Positions 1-13,756 of a DNA stretch of 64,000 nt are shown one piece after another. Each line of letters begins with the position of its first letter. Position 1 is the stretch's first letter. The position numbers were made by a program, and so were the translations under genes. Under the pieces are notes generated by a model. The model was given only the letters and a program-made list of their open reading frames with translations. It was not told the DNA's origin and searched no databases. Where the stretch lies: NCBI GenBank assembly GCA_029204225.1, contig CM055103.1, positions 7,892,866-7,956,865 on the forward strand, in the 5' to 3' direction. This DNA comes from Diphasiastrum complanatum. Lineage: Eukaryota > Streptophyta > Lycopodiopsida > Lycopodiales > Lycopodiaceae.

Positions 1-325
1 GGCAAAGAGATTTGGAGTGCCCATGGTAAAGAGACACTACCTTCCTCTCTTCTACGACCTTCGTATTAAGTCCCACATTATCTCTCTCGCTCCATCTTTG
101 GAATATTAAAAACATTGTTTCTTTTCCTCCCAATTAATGAAATTGGATTTAGGATTTTGGCTACATTCAGAAAGCCCGGATATTTATGTTAGGGATCTCA
201 AGGGTCTGACACAAGAACTTCTTGGAGAAAAGAGGAAACGTATTCACAGAGTATAACCACTAGCAATAAATTGTTCTTCAAAGAATTCCCAGAATAGATA
301 ATTAAGGCTTCCAACCACTTATTAC

Positions 326-754
326 CTGATATGAGTTTGTGCTTATATCTGCCAGTGACGCCTTAAGTAAGCCCCTGCTTTGAAGCTGGCTGAAAAACAC
401 CTGGTTACGATCAAGCCCAAGAAGTGTCTCTAAGACATAAAATGCAATTGCTCTTCCAACATCACTCCCATATGTTGCATCCTTTGCAACCTGCAGCATA
501 AATGATGAAGGCATATTTCTGCTAATCATGCACGTGCCTTAACCCGTAACGAAAAAATATAAGGTAAATAATACACATCAGATACACCAATCATCCTACT
601 GATATAACAATTGGCTCGTCAACAGCCTCTCTTTAATAAATGTATATGGTACAAGCAAAGCATAATCACATCATACCAAATCTAAAATTGCAGTTGCATC
701 ATTTTTAAGGATTGCGAAATTCATTTCTGCGAGCTCTGTCTGCTCCCTGTCAAG
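326..754 (-). CDS. NUP205: NUP205 exon pair near window edge
   Basis: Exons lie at 754-677 (26 codons, LDREQTELAEMNF) and 490-326 (55 codons, VAKDATYGSDVGRAIAFYVLE and FFSQLQSRGLLK to TNSYQ). A GTAATA donor follows at 325, so the remaining C-terminal exons lie outside the window. Confidence 0.93.
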
Positions 755-3700
755 CTGCATCAATTCCAACGCTATCATTTGCATTTACTGAAATTGCAGC
801 TACAATTACATTTAGCAGCGTGACAAGCATAGGCAGGCCAATATATGAAGAACAGCACACATAACATGCAACATCATACAAGATTCTTATTTTTCCAGGC
901 CCTTAATCCAAGGGCAATGCGTGAAGGATTTCCATGCAAGGTGATGCCGAGTCCCGTTCTCTCATGTTTGCACATGTTAGTACTAAGGACAAACCTGTAG
1001 AACTCTCTTATTAAAGTGCGTAAAATCTCGCTCCGACTTTTCTACTCGCCGCATCAACGGCCATCAGCAGCTCAAATATATGTGAGTCACAATATTTGTC
1101 AAATGATATTCATATACGTAAATTAGTGTGATCAGTTGATCTTTTTCAAGGTAATGATCAGAGTCAACAATGATATCAAGGACCCAGATTCAAAATGCAA
1201 AACCAAACATAACAAAGCCTAACTGAATCCTTAGGAAATAGCTTTCAAACAAGCAACACTGATAATCTTAAGATCAATTTCTCTTTATGCGATAGCAGTG
1301 ACTGCTAAATGCCATAGTCATACAAGATGGTTTAAAAAATATTAAAAGTATACAAACAGTACTCACAGTTGGACCGCATAGGAAAGAAGCGAAATACAAT
1401 TCAAGTAATTTTGAAAATGGGAGATGTCCTTATGGCATAAATCAAATTCCAGCATCTTCATTTAGAAGTAGGGATGTGAAGTTGATAAGGAAGAAAGTCA
1501 GAAACATTTCCTATCAGAAAATGAAACTAAAGTAGAACAGAAACCAAATCTGAAAATCTGGATCCTAACTTGATTTTTGGAGCTTCTGCGAAAAGGTGAA
1601 AGGTGTTCTCTCAACTGAGGAAACCGTTTCTTATGTGGATGAATTCACCCAAAACACTTAGAAGTGCTGAGCTGACTTCCCAGAGCCCAAATATAAAACT
1701 TCAGGCAAGCCAGCTTTTTGCATAACTGAAGTTTGAATCTGTTCTACCACTAAAACAAATTCCTTATAGATCAAACACTTTTATCTTTCGGTGCTAACCA
1801 GAAAAGCTCTATCACAACACTGAGAAAATTGCAGAAGGCGAATCTAGCAAATCTACTCCACAATTAATATGTCTCATCAAAATCTTTCAAACTAAAGAGA
1901 CCACACAATTAAGATTAAGTGAAGAATAACCAATAAACTAAGACGTTTTCGTCCTTACCTTCTCAAGTTGTGCATCATCTTCACCATCCAACCCTTCGGT
2001 CAACAGAGTGCACAGTACGGACAAAGAAAGATCTGGATTAACAGCTCCTTCGCAATAGTGAAAGTAGCTTAAAAGAGTGGCATATTGTCTGCACTCACAT
2101 AATATAAAGCAAATATCTTCCACATCACTCAACAAGGAATGACAGCAATACAACCAAGCTAGGCCTTGATACCATGAAATTATAAAGAGGGGTTCCTACA
2201 TGCATTCAACAGATCAGAAAGGAATATTACCTCCGTCGCAGTGCCTCTGAGGACTCTGGTCTCAAAATAGCTGCAGTGAGCTTAGAGAGGATTGCATGGC
2301 AGGCACTATTTGATAGGCGTACAGAAGAAAGTAGATCAAGGTACATCACATCATCTTCATTCTCACTAAGACCAGAGTATGCAAAACTTTGTTCTTGCAA
2401 TTTTGCCATACCCGTCATGACAACCTACGATGCAAGCACAGCATCAAAATTTGTGTCACATGAAGCAAAAGCTGAAATAGAACCACCAGAGAGTGCACTG
2501 CATCTTTCGAAAGACACATTTACTGCAAAACAAGGAAGAGATGTTACATACTTGGCTTAAACAAAAGGCCATTTTTAAAGAAGTTTCAGTTGATGTGACA
2601 GCATCCAAACATGCGTCAAGTATCCTGTTCAAAACAAATCTGGAACCAATTAGATAGAACGATAGGTTGCGTCTAAAATTCGTTAGAAATACATAAACCT
2701 CTAAACACACTTAGAGAGGAGGTGCTTACTCAAATAAAACTTGTGATGAACCACCTAACAACTCAAACCTCCTTGAAATTGCCACCTGCAAGCCAATGCA
2801 ACATGAAGATTAGGGATCATTCAAACGGTGCAACCCTCAACTTATGTGCTGTCCATACCATTGTTGATTTAGTTTGCATGTAATGATTTCTATTATTACC
2901 TAATTCGATATACCATATTTCTTTTCTTCATCCCAGAAACCACCGTTTTGAGATTGTAAGTGAACCAGGTGAACAATACAGTATAAGAAGGATCGGCAAA
3001 TCCAGCAAAGGAAGAAAATATCTGAAATTTCTGGGACTAAATCTATGATCTCAACCTAATAAACCAGCCATATAATGAGGAAGGAAACCTTAAAAAACTA
3101 CTAATGAGGAAAGAGATCATTACACGAGTTTGTCAAACAGTGTGCACTGAGTGTGCAAATTAATGGACTAACCGTGAACAAAATATCATGATCTCATCTA
3201 GGGTCAGGGACGCACCTCCACAAGCTGACACCAGCCTACAAGCATATGAAGCTGTGCTGCCTGTTCTTCAAGATGCTTGTTACGTTTCCAGGCCCATCGC
3301 AGTAGCTCTCGGACTACTTCTCTGAAATCTTTTTGTCTTTGTTCATTAACTGAAAGATTATACTGCACCTCTAGTCTCTTATACTCCTGAAGATAGGTAA
3401 CAACCAAAGGAGGCCAAAGACAGGCCATACTTTTAAACCTTTAAAGAACTCAGATTTTCCCAATAAAAATGTCATTATCAAGATATAGCTCTTACACCTC
3501 AGCAGGAAATAACAATTTATTCCTTTACAAAGCAAAACAATTTTGGCAATCAGAATTTAAAATAAGTACACACAAATCATCTCTGGTGTATCCTCTAGGG
3601 CAGTAGGTCATAAATGCTCAAGATAAAATGCTCAGAGACAAAGAAAAGGACTCGTCCTTGCATTCCATTCTGCATGCTTAGTGCATAACATCACCATGTC

Positions 3701-6700
3701 AAAGCCTAAACCTTTATAAATCGGAAAAACTCTCACCTGCCACAGTCTGTCTCCAAATGCAACCAGGTCAATAACTCTATCACCACGCTCTGAACTAGTG
3801 TATATTCCTCCAGCTTCAATGGTTGCAGGATTACTAAGAATTTCATCAACCTAAAACCAACCGATAGATTATAATACATTCTGATGTTTTATCTGCTACC
3901 AAAACATGATATTTTGTACTCTTCTGAATTCTTGCAAAAGTGCACAGGCGCACAATCAGGCATCATTAATAAATAACTAAGGCCTACCTTGAATTCCTCC
4001 TTCAACCCTTGGAACTCAAGTGGAAAATCACTTGGATACTCTGGAAGAGGGAATTGGAGAATATCCAAAAGTTCCAGTACCTTCAATAAAAGCAAGTCAA
4101 AACAAGGAAATGAACTTGCTTAACAAGATGACATAGGTGCAGGTTAGAGTTCTTGCCAAGTAATATTAGGAAACCAATCAGATTCGCAGAATGTTCTCAA
4201 TAAATCCAGAAAATCAGTATCCTTTTCAATGCAGAAAGTGCAAAGTGGCAATAGACAATAGACTTGCTTTGGGGAAAAAAACACTGCAATAAATTAGTGA
4301 TATGCCTTGATCTTTTGAAGGCCCACAGATGGACCATAAGCAATTTGGAGAGGCTGAACATCCAGAGCTGTTAATCCGTTTGAATGAATAGGTCCATGCA
4401 AAAAAAGAAGTGCAAGCAAGTGACGACAGCTGTTTCGATGAGTAGTCATGTCCATATCGCTAACATGTAACTCCACTGCCAGAAGTTTGAGTAGCCAAGC
4501 ACGCTGTAAAAAAAGGTTCAACATAATGTTTGAAGTTGTAAGGAGCTTATAAGAGATGACTATAATCGAGTCAAGCTTAGCATCTCCTAGTGTATTTGGG
4601 AAAAAATTCTAAAAGGAAGACCTTTTGAGTTCAAAGACCTGAGGCATGTTGGAATGGTACCAATATCAGCTATTTCAAATTCGACCTTTAACTCACTAAA
4701 ATAGGAAAATCACAGTTTGCCATGTTCAGCTAACAACATGGTATCAATATCAACAGGTTCGCCTAAAGGATAACCTTTTTTTAAAACAGGTTTCGAGTAA
4801 AGCAAAGAAGTATGCAACTAACTTGTTGTAGGCTGTTTATACGAAAAGACTGACTGCTACTCCTTTCTGGAAGAGGTTCAGAAACAAATTTATCCAGATG
4901 CTGCATAATCAACAAGGCTGGTCAGTTTTGAAGGCTCAATTGATGTACTAGCTACATTACAAAAATTAAGGCATCATTACAGGTTTCAAACCAGTTTATT
5001 AAAGAATTCATACCAGAATCCTATACGCTACTAAATCAGATTCTCTGAAAACTTGTCCAAAGGGATCTTCAATAAACAAGCATTTACCTTTGAGAAAAAG
5101 TTGTACTTCTCCATCCTTAGCAACTCGACCATAGGAGCACTTGTGACTGTATCCACACAAAGATCATATACTAACTGCATAGCCAGCCCAAAATCAAGTT
5201 ACAGAGAAAGCACTCAATAGCGAACAGAGGAGTTATCTGCATCAAAAAGAACATCATTGCTATGAGTAGCACACGGACCTGAAAACCCAGCTCATGCAGA
5301 GAAGCATTCACTTCAGGTCTTGCAAGAGAGTCGAGCAAATCAAGTACCACTCTAAGACAGCTGAAACCAAGCCATAGGGAACAAGTTTGGTAAAACTAAG
5401 TCATAAGTGCACAACCATATCTCACCTAAGATTGAAATTGAGAGGTGACATCGAGGATTAATATAAATCACCACCACATTTCTAGCTTTTGAATGCACAA
5501 GTAAATGAGCAGATGCACATCAGTGAATAAATACTACTCAACAATGGCATAAGCCAGGATATGAACCTATAATGGCGCTTCGGTTGCAGAAATGTCCTTT
5601 CGACAGGTTGATCCATATCAAACTTCAACAAAAGATGAGTGATATTTGGGGCAGGCCGATCTAAGTTCGATATAAGAAGCTGTTAACTCAAAACATCAGT
5701 TCACGTACCCAAATAACATCAGAAAATTTTAGATCTGAACACTATATGTAAAAAAATTCTTCGATATCACAACAAAAGAGTATTAAAAATCACACGTAAC
5801 ACACCCGTAATATAAGGGATCCATTGTTTTCGGTAGAAACGTCTTGTGAATGTGCATTTTGGCTACTAGCTTCCAAACAAGCTGCATAGTCCTCTCTTAA
5901 ATTACCAGCAATCCCTGCCTCCATGATAACAGAAACTAGCTGTGGCACTCTGGCACTGCACTACCCAGATCATTTCAAAACTGTTACGTGATTCTCATCA
6001 TTGAGCCCTCAATGTATCATATTCCAAATAATTAATATGTTTATCTTTGAATAAACATTAAACTATTGACTTGCTTTTGAAACATGAAAGGTCGTAAGCC
6101 CAGAAAAGCAATGACATCAAACACATTCTCCCATTTAAACCATCCCAATTTTCTGAATGCAGCAGCAGTTCATCAACAGCATCGATCTAAACTTCCATCC
6201 AATGAAAATTGTGCACCAAGGCTAGCATGCAGATAAATCTTATGTTAAATGAAGAAAAGAGAATATTTTCTTATGTCTAGCTATTTTGCTTCTAAGTCAA
6301 ACACTTCAAGAGTGGCAAGGTATCTTCCAAAACTAGTCTGGAATGTTACTCATTCAACAAGCCTAAGTATAAGTGTTGTATGTCAATTAGCACCAGAATT
6401 CTTTTGGTGCAAAAACTATCATAGTGTTGCTAGTTACTCGCAACACTTATGGAACCTCTGATCTTTCAACAGGTAAGTCTAAATAGCAAGATCGTCAACA
6501 TTCAACATCAGTGAACCGAAGAAGGCTTGAGAACTGAAAAAAGGCATGCACACTGAACCTGTCAAAGCAATCTGTACGACAGTTGAACAGTCAGACATTG
6601 TTGCTTGTTAACAAAAATATCCAATATACACTTTTATCATGAAATCCCGACACATCTTTCCAACAAAGATCAGTGTATCCTAGTTCATAAGTACAGAGTG

Positions 6701-8048
6701 CAAAATTCAAACCTTCAAGACAAGCAAATCATGTCCATGAAAAGAGAAATAAAAACACTGAGCTCAACACTATCAGGTTCCCTGCAACATTTCTCTTGTT
6801 GACCAGAGACCCCAGTACAACAATCCATAGCTACTCAAGACAAAAAATTAGAAATATACATTCTTTTTTAAGAGCGCAAAAGGTACTAATTGAAAAGGAC
6901 TTCTTGAAAAAGGTACTTCAGAGTTCAGAAGCAGCAATCGAACAAAGAATAATGTGCAGTGTAAATATCCACTAAACACAGTCAACTCTCTACAGGGAAA
7001 AATGGGGGAATCACATCTCCAGATTGATGGCATATTCCAAGAGGCATCTTTATATGTATGACACTTACATAAAACTTATCATATTGAAACTCGAAATACA
7101 AAAAAGCTCATAGTTTCTTACCATAGAGTGCAGCAATAGACTAGAACAGCAATGAATACATTTTGCTGCAATATATTTATAACTTGATTGCATCAATCGC
7201 TTTAACATTTTTTCACCCTATCCCATACACTCACGGAGTTTACAACACTTTGTCCAAACACACATGCCTGTAACTGGCAGAGGAAGTACACCACACGATT
7301 GAGGATGCTTGGAAATATATCTGTTTATAAAAAAGTACCTAAAAATCTACGGCCTGAATCATCCATGGTTTGGAAACTGAAGGGCCAACTACAAGAAACA
7401 AGGTGACACAAAATTTAATAATGCATGATCTACATGGCAGTCGACTGAAACGAATACCTTAATATGTTCATTGCTTGAATTGACAATTGCTGAATGGCTG
7501 GAGATGGATCATAGTGCACATACTCCAGCAAAGACACTATAAGGCGATTATCATGTGAGAGTATCGCATCTAGCGGCTGCAAAAATTTAACAAGAAAAAA
7601 TTCCAGCATTTCAAATATGGCGCATATCACAATGAAGTATTTTCTCAAAATCATCACCTATAAAAAAAGGTACTTCAGCAGATTACCTATTAGCTAAGTA
7701 GACTAGATCAGCTCTGAGAAGACCAGCTACCCAGCCTTAGAAAGTGAAAATGTTAAATGTCAGTGGTACTCACCTGATAAACTGGACGCAAGAAATCTGC
7801 AAAAACCAGATCTCTGGAAAATGCAAGGACAATCAATTCCAAAGAAAGCTTTACAGCCTCCTCCAGCAACAGACCATAAACCTGATTAGTACGCTCTTCC
7901 AGAACATTATTTACTCCGAGCATGATGATGCTCATCACATTCCGAAAAATAACTTTACCACTCATAAGGTCCTGCGTTCAGCAAATACCATGGCACACCT
8001 TTAAGAATCAGATACACTCAGAAAACAAAATACCAACAAACCAGCTCA

Positions 8049-8130
<82 letters not shown>

Positions 8131-11100
8131 GATGGCTCCATGTGGATCTGCTCCTGCTATCCCTCGCGCCATCTCCTCACTCCCTCCACGTCGGACCACC
8201 CGCTCCCCCCTCGCTATTGTCTCCTCCCCCTCCCTCGCTGGAAACAGCTCCTCCATCGCTGAAAACAGCTCCTCCATCGCTGAACACAGCTGCTCCTCCA
8301 TCGCTGAACACAGCTCCTCCATCGCTGCTGGAAACAGCTACCCCCCCCCCCTCTTTGCAGATAATATCTCCCTCGCTGGAAACACCCCCTCCCTCGCTGA
8401 AAACAGGGCCTCCTCCATCGCTGAAAATACCTCCCCCATCACTGCCCTTACCACCCTTGCTGCTGGATCAGACCCCTCGTTGCCTACAGTTGTGCACTCC
8501 CCCTCGCTGTCCTCAGACCTGCCATCGCTGCCTACAAATGGTGTGGCACCCTCTTCTTCCTCTTCTTCTTCTTTCCCACTCTCACTCTCTTCTTTATCCT
8601 CTGTGGTTCCTCCCTCTCTTTCATCTTCTTCTTCTTCTGCATCTTCCTCATCTCCATCAATCTCCCACCCTATTGCTCTGGCCACCCCTACAGGCCTTCT
8701 TCCTATCCCTATTCCTCAAGAACCCACAGCTCCCCCATCTGCGGTACCCATCCCATACACTCCCTCCAAATCAACGGAACTATTTTCTTTCTGGGAAGCT
8801 GACCAAATGAAAGCCATTTTGAGCTTTTGAAACATGAACTATCACAACTGAAAGGAGTAGTGGTCTCCTTACTCAAGGAAAAAAATGTGTTGCAGTCCAA
8901 AGTCGCTTCGTTAGAGCAGGTGATCAACAATAAGCAGGTTGCAGCATCGGAATCAACCACCACCAAGATAAAGGAGCTTGAAAGTAAAATAGAGCAGCAT
9001 AAAGATTCATGGGCAGCAGTCTTGCAGAAAGGCACCAAACCTAGCGCCCCCATCTCTTCCGTCATCTCTGCCACCATTTCGGAAGAGAGGTCGAGGGAGC
9101 AAAAGGCCCACAACATCAGGGTTCGTGGGATACCAGACACACAAGATGCCATTGCCGAGCCACGAGATTTCTCGAGACCACCCTGGGACATATGACAGAT
9201 GGGCTAGATACAGCTTGGAGGACCTCCAGAGATGCCGCTACACCCATTATCCGCTTCACTTCTCTAGAGAGTCGCCGAGATGCTTTGCGGTGCAGAGCTA
9301 AGCTTCGTGGCACCACTATCTATATGGATGACGACCTCACATATATCCAGGTAGAGGAGAGAGTGCACCTAGCAGATCCCAGCGCTAGGGATTTGGGGTG
9401 CCCGGGGGTGGGAGCACCCCGGGTCCCCATCCACACCACCTTCGGATTGGAGTGTGGAACTATGCTGGCATACACTCATCTTCTCCGGCAGGGGACCTTG
9501 TTGATTTCATTATAGGCAGGGATATATTATTCTTCATGGAGACACACGAGAGCCCAGAGCGAGGACTTCCTTCCTTTCCTGGATATAGATGGGATTCAGT
9601 ATTCTGACGACAGACTAGATCTGCTAGTGGACGTGGTTCAGGTGGGGTCGCCTGCTTGTACGGGGAGGCTCTTCACTCGAGTATTGACTTCATCCGACAT
9701 GACGAGCAGGCCCGCTACACCTGGACTCGCATCGTGGGTCAGGATATTGACTTGGATAGAGATCTTTTTATTGCAGCATGTTACTTTCCACCAGAGTCCT
9801 CGTCTTTTGCTGAGGGTATTGGATCTCCATATCAGGACCTCTCACCAGATATTATCAGATTTTCAGAGCGGGGGCATATTCTCCTCACAGGGGATTTTAA
9901 TGCTCGGACATCTTCACGACAGATAGAGTTCTTCGACACCACTGATCAGCTACGTGTTCGTGCCTTGGACAGTGATATGCTTGGAGTCACCAGGACCTCC
10001 ACGGATAGTTTTGGACCTACTACTTCATATGGTGAGCACTTATTGCAGTTTGGAAAGGCACATGAGCTAGCCATTTATAATGGACTACCCTGCTGGCCAC
10101 ATTCAGACAGTTACACATGCCACCCTCACAGTGGAGGACATAGTGTCGTTGATATCTCATGGGGTCACCATCCTTTGTACCCACAGTTTCTGACTTCCAC
10201 ATCTTCCCCACCACCCTTTCTGATCATTCATTTCTCTCCTTCGATATCGGCCACCTCCCACCCACTCACCCATCTACACTACCCACGCTTACCAGAGCAC
10301 CCACGTACACATTTGATCCCACTTGCATACCGCTATACCGACAGTCCTTAGCTGCACTCTTACACTCCTTTCCTCATGATAGTCCAGTCGACACCCAGGC
10401 GGATTTCCTCACCACCTCTCTCCACACGGCCGCATCATTAACCCTCCCCACAAAACCCCACCCCAGAAAGACCCGACGCACACCTCGAACACTACACCCT
10501 CCTTGGTACGATACTGAGTGCCGCTCTCTCCATCAGTCAGTAACCCACTCACGCATCCATGCCACACATCTGCTTCGATCTTCCCGACGTTCCTACCGTC
10601 GTGCTCTCCGTCGTAAGAAACGCTCCCATGATGATTCTGAAGGGAAACGTCTCATTGACCTTCTTTTCAGCTCTTCTTCGGGCGCTTTCTGGCGCGAGTT
10701 CATTCCTCGCTCTCCACCACCTCTCTTGGAAGACCTCCGCATATGGACTGATTATGCTACTAGCCTGTACACGGTTCCTACCGACTCACCTATCGCCATA
10801 TCTCCACGGCCACCTGCGTTCTCCTTTTTCACATCTGACATGGTACTTGCGGCCATTAAGAAGCTGAAGTCCCACAAAGCCAGAGATATCGAAGACCTTG
10901 AATCTGAGCTCCTTTCCCATGCCTCTGACTTGCCCCCATTATAGCCACCCTTCTTAACTCTGCAGTTGTCTCTGGCTTTCCGTCTCCTTGGTGCACTAAC
11001 ATTATCCACCCCATCCATAAGAATGGTGACCCCATGATTCCGACTAACTACCGCACCATCATGATTGGACATGTCCTGGCTAAATTATATGTTACTATAC

Positions 11101-13285
11101 TGCAGTCTGTTGTGAGCTCAGAGGCGGAGACTAGGAGACTACATGCCATGGGTCAGGTTGGTTTCAGAGCACATTATTCTACGGCAGATCACATCTTCAC
11201 ATTGCGAGCCTTGATTGAGGAGGCTAAGCACAGGAGAGAGAGGGTTTACTGTTGTTTTGTGGACTTCGGGAAAGCCTTTGATTCTGTTCCTCGTTCATTG
11301 CTCATCCAGAGACTCCGAGACCTCGGCTTCTCCACCGACATTGCTCTTGTTGTGATGGCACTTTATGAGCGTGTCCTTGGTTGTTTCCGGCATAGCAATG
11401 GCATATCTGAGCACATCTGGAGCACTATTGGGGTGAAGCAGGGTTGTTCCCTCTCACCAGTCCTCTTTGGCTTGTATATTGATGAGTTGGAGAGAGTCAT
11501 TACACAGGGTGGTGGTACTGGCTGCAAGCTTGGTAACATCTTGATTGCTATCCTCCTTTATGTTGATGATGTGGTGTTGGTCTCACCGACCAAAGAGGGC
11601 CTACAGCGACAGTTGGATTGCTTGCATGAGTTTTGCACCAGATGGGGCCTAGGGGTGAACATTGGGAAGGCCAAGGTTATGGTCTTCAACACTTCGAGGG
11701 CATTCATGCAGCGACAGGAGCTTACTTTGGGCGGACAGATTCTAGAGGTGGTCCCTTCCTACACATACTTGGGGGTCCTTTTCTCAGGTCCTACTTTTAG
11801 CATGAGACAGGCCGCTACCACTCGACTAGGGAAAGGACATGCCTCCCTTGTTCAGCTAGAGCGATTTTGTTTCCGCAAGTCCATCCAGGATGCTCGGAGT
11901 AAGTGTCACCTCTTCGATACCATTGTTATCCCCACGGCTTTATACGCGGCAGAGACATGGTGTGTAGGTCTCCCTTCTTCACACTGAGCCAGTCTCTCAC
12001 GATTACAGACCACCATGCTAGCTCGGTTGATTCGAGCGAAGCCTTCTGTTCCCCATGAGATTCTCCTGGCCGAGTTTGCAGTTCCACCTATACAGATCGA
12101 GGCAGTTCTTCAGCTTATCACCTAGATGCAGAGGATACAGGCGTTACCAGAGATAGACAGGCGATACATACAGGTTGCACTATCCTCCTCACAACGTCTT
12201 CATGATCAGGGCTACAGGCTATCATGGTTTTCTCAGGCCTCTCACCTCCTACTTGTATCATTTGACATCTCCATCACAGAGCTCCCCTCAGGCACACATC
12301 AGTATATTAGACGCTTCCTTTATCGCACATATCTAGAGCGGACTTGGCGTAACCAGTTAGGGGTTAAGCCAGCTTTCTACCGGACTCATTTCTTGGAGCT
12401 AGAGGCATCAGGGACCCCGGTCATGCCGCGCTACTTGGACTCGGGATTGTCACATTGCCTCATATACACATTGGGGCAGCTCAGGGTGTCCTCTCATCAT
12501 CTAGCTATTGAGACTAGGAGGTTCCACAGTATTCCCAGAGAGGAGCGGATTTGCCAGTTTTGCTCTCTAGGTGAGGTGGAGTCTGAGGAGCACTTTATAT
12601 TTAAGTGCCCTGTATATTATGAGATTAGAGGACGATATCACTGCCTGTTCCGAGAGATGCCTACCACTCTACGATCTCTCATAGCTTATGAGGACCCACG
12701 GTGTGTCGCTCTAATGGTACACGAGATGTCCAGACTACGAAGAGACTTATACGAGACACCCCAGCATTTTACCTCACAGCCATTGATTACTTCGTTCTTT
12801 ACTAGACGGAGATCGCATGATTTAGTACCTGAGGATGGGGATTATGATGAGGATGACGACGAGGATGTTGGCCGCTCTCATGCTCATAGAGATCAGAGAC
12901 AGTGTACCTCCCACCATCAGGATACCACCAGGATTACTAGACATTCTACGCAGGGGCGTACTACTACTACTACTACTACACATACACGTGCTCGTACTCA
13001 CAGATGCCGCCGGCAGGCTCCAGTGCTTTCCCATTTTGTGGCTCGCATTACATCTTTTTACAGCAGCAACACAGCAGATGCAGCACAGCCTTGACATCTT
13101 ACCCGAGACACATATGATTATTATTATGCGCATTCTCGCATACGTGTCTATTTTAGGTTGCACTAGATGTTTTCTTTATTACAGTTTGTAGACGTTTTTA
13201 TACATTCCCATGGTTACCACATACATGACATGTACTTCATTAGTCTTATATGCCTTTTGGCATGGAAAAGACATTAATAAAGCTT

Positions 13286-13378
<93 letters not shown>

Positions 13379-13723
13379 AGTCCAAGAACCTAAGAAGGCA
13401 AGACAAGAAGCTCTATCAGCTGACAAATAACTTATCTATCGTGATGGTATTATCAGATTTGTAGATCGTAAGCCTACACTTAATAAATAAGAGTTTGAAT
13501 GTTGAGATAGAGTCACTAGAGAAATGGAGAGATGTCCAAATGAGCATGTAAGTGGTCTACGTACCATACGGCTATATAACTCTCTTCTTAGTTAGATTTT
13601 TTAGTTATGTTGTTTTGACGGCACTGATCCGTCTTGTTGCCATCTTATCTAATGTGTTGGTTCATCTTATACGCCTTTTGGCATGGAAAAGACGTTAATA
13701 TAGCTTTCTTTCTTTCTTCTTTG

Positions 13724-13756
<33 letters not shown>

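Larger units (their letters stand above)
8052..13376 (+). mobile_element. LINE A: non-LTR retrotransposon, nearly full length, flanked by (CT)n at both ends
   Basis: The element starts in a (CT)n tract (8052-8127) and ends in AATAAA followed about 15 nt later by (TC)n (13289-13376); there is no poly(A). ORF1 (8132 to about 9400) has a Ser/Pro-rich N-terminus, a coiled coil and an RRM-like segment. ORF2 (about 9420-13094) has an APE-type endonuclease, reverse transcriptase, a CCHC-like finger and a charged tail. Frameshifts near 8827, 9190, 9610-9650, 10150 and 10944, and stops at 11987 and 12123, make this copy inactive. It is antisense to NUP205 and lies in its 11-kb intron. By organisation it is L1-like; the exact clade cannot be fixed by eye. 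Confidence 0.88.

Noticed and set aside
7922-8130. Plus-strand frame running from NUP205 exon sequence through (CT)n into LINE A
   Set aside because: The part before 8132 is the antisense of a NUP205 exon plus microsatellite; only the frame from the ATG at 8132 is LINE coding.
8142-8810. Pro/Leu-rich alternative frame and its minus-strand partners (8008-8322, 8338-8685)
   Set aside because: Shadows of the repetitive ORF1 N-terminus in other frames, with low-complexity translations only.
12822-13191. Two overlapping frames around the LINE A tail, one on each strand
   Set aside because: The plus frame at 12126-13094 is supported by homology with LINE H and by the finger; the others are shadows with the same repeat bias.
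13289-13376. CRISPR array or structured satellite
   Set aside because: These are simple dinucleotide runs without spacers; the other repeats in the window are transposon-derived as well.
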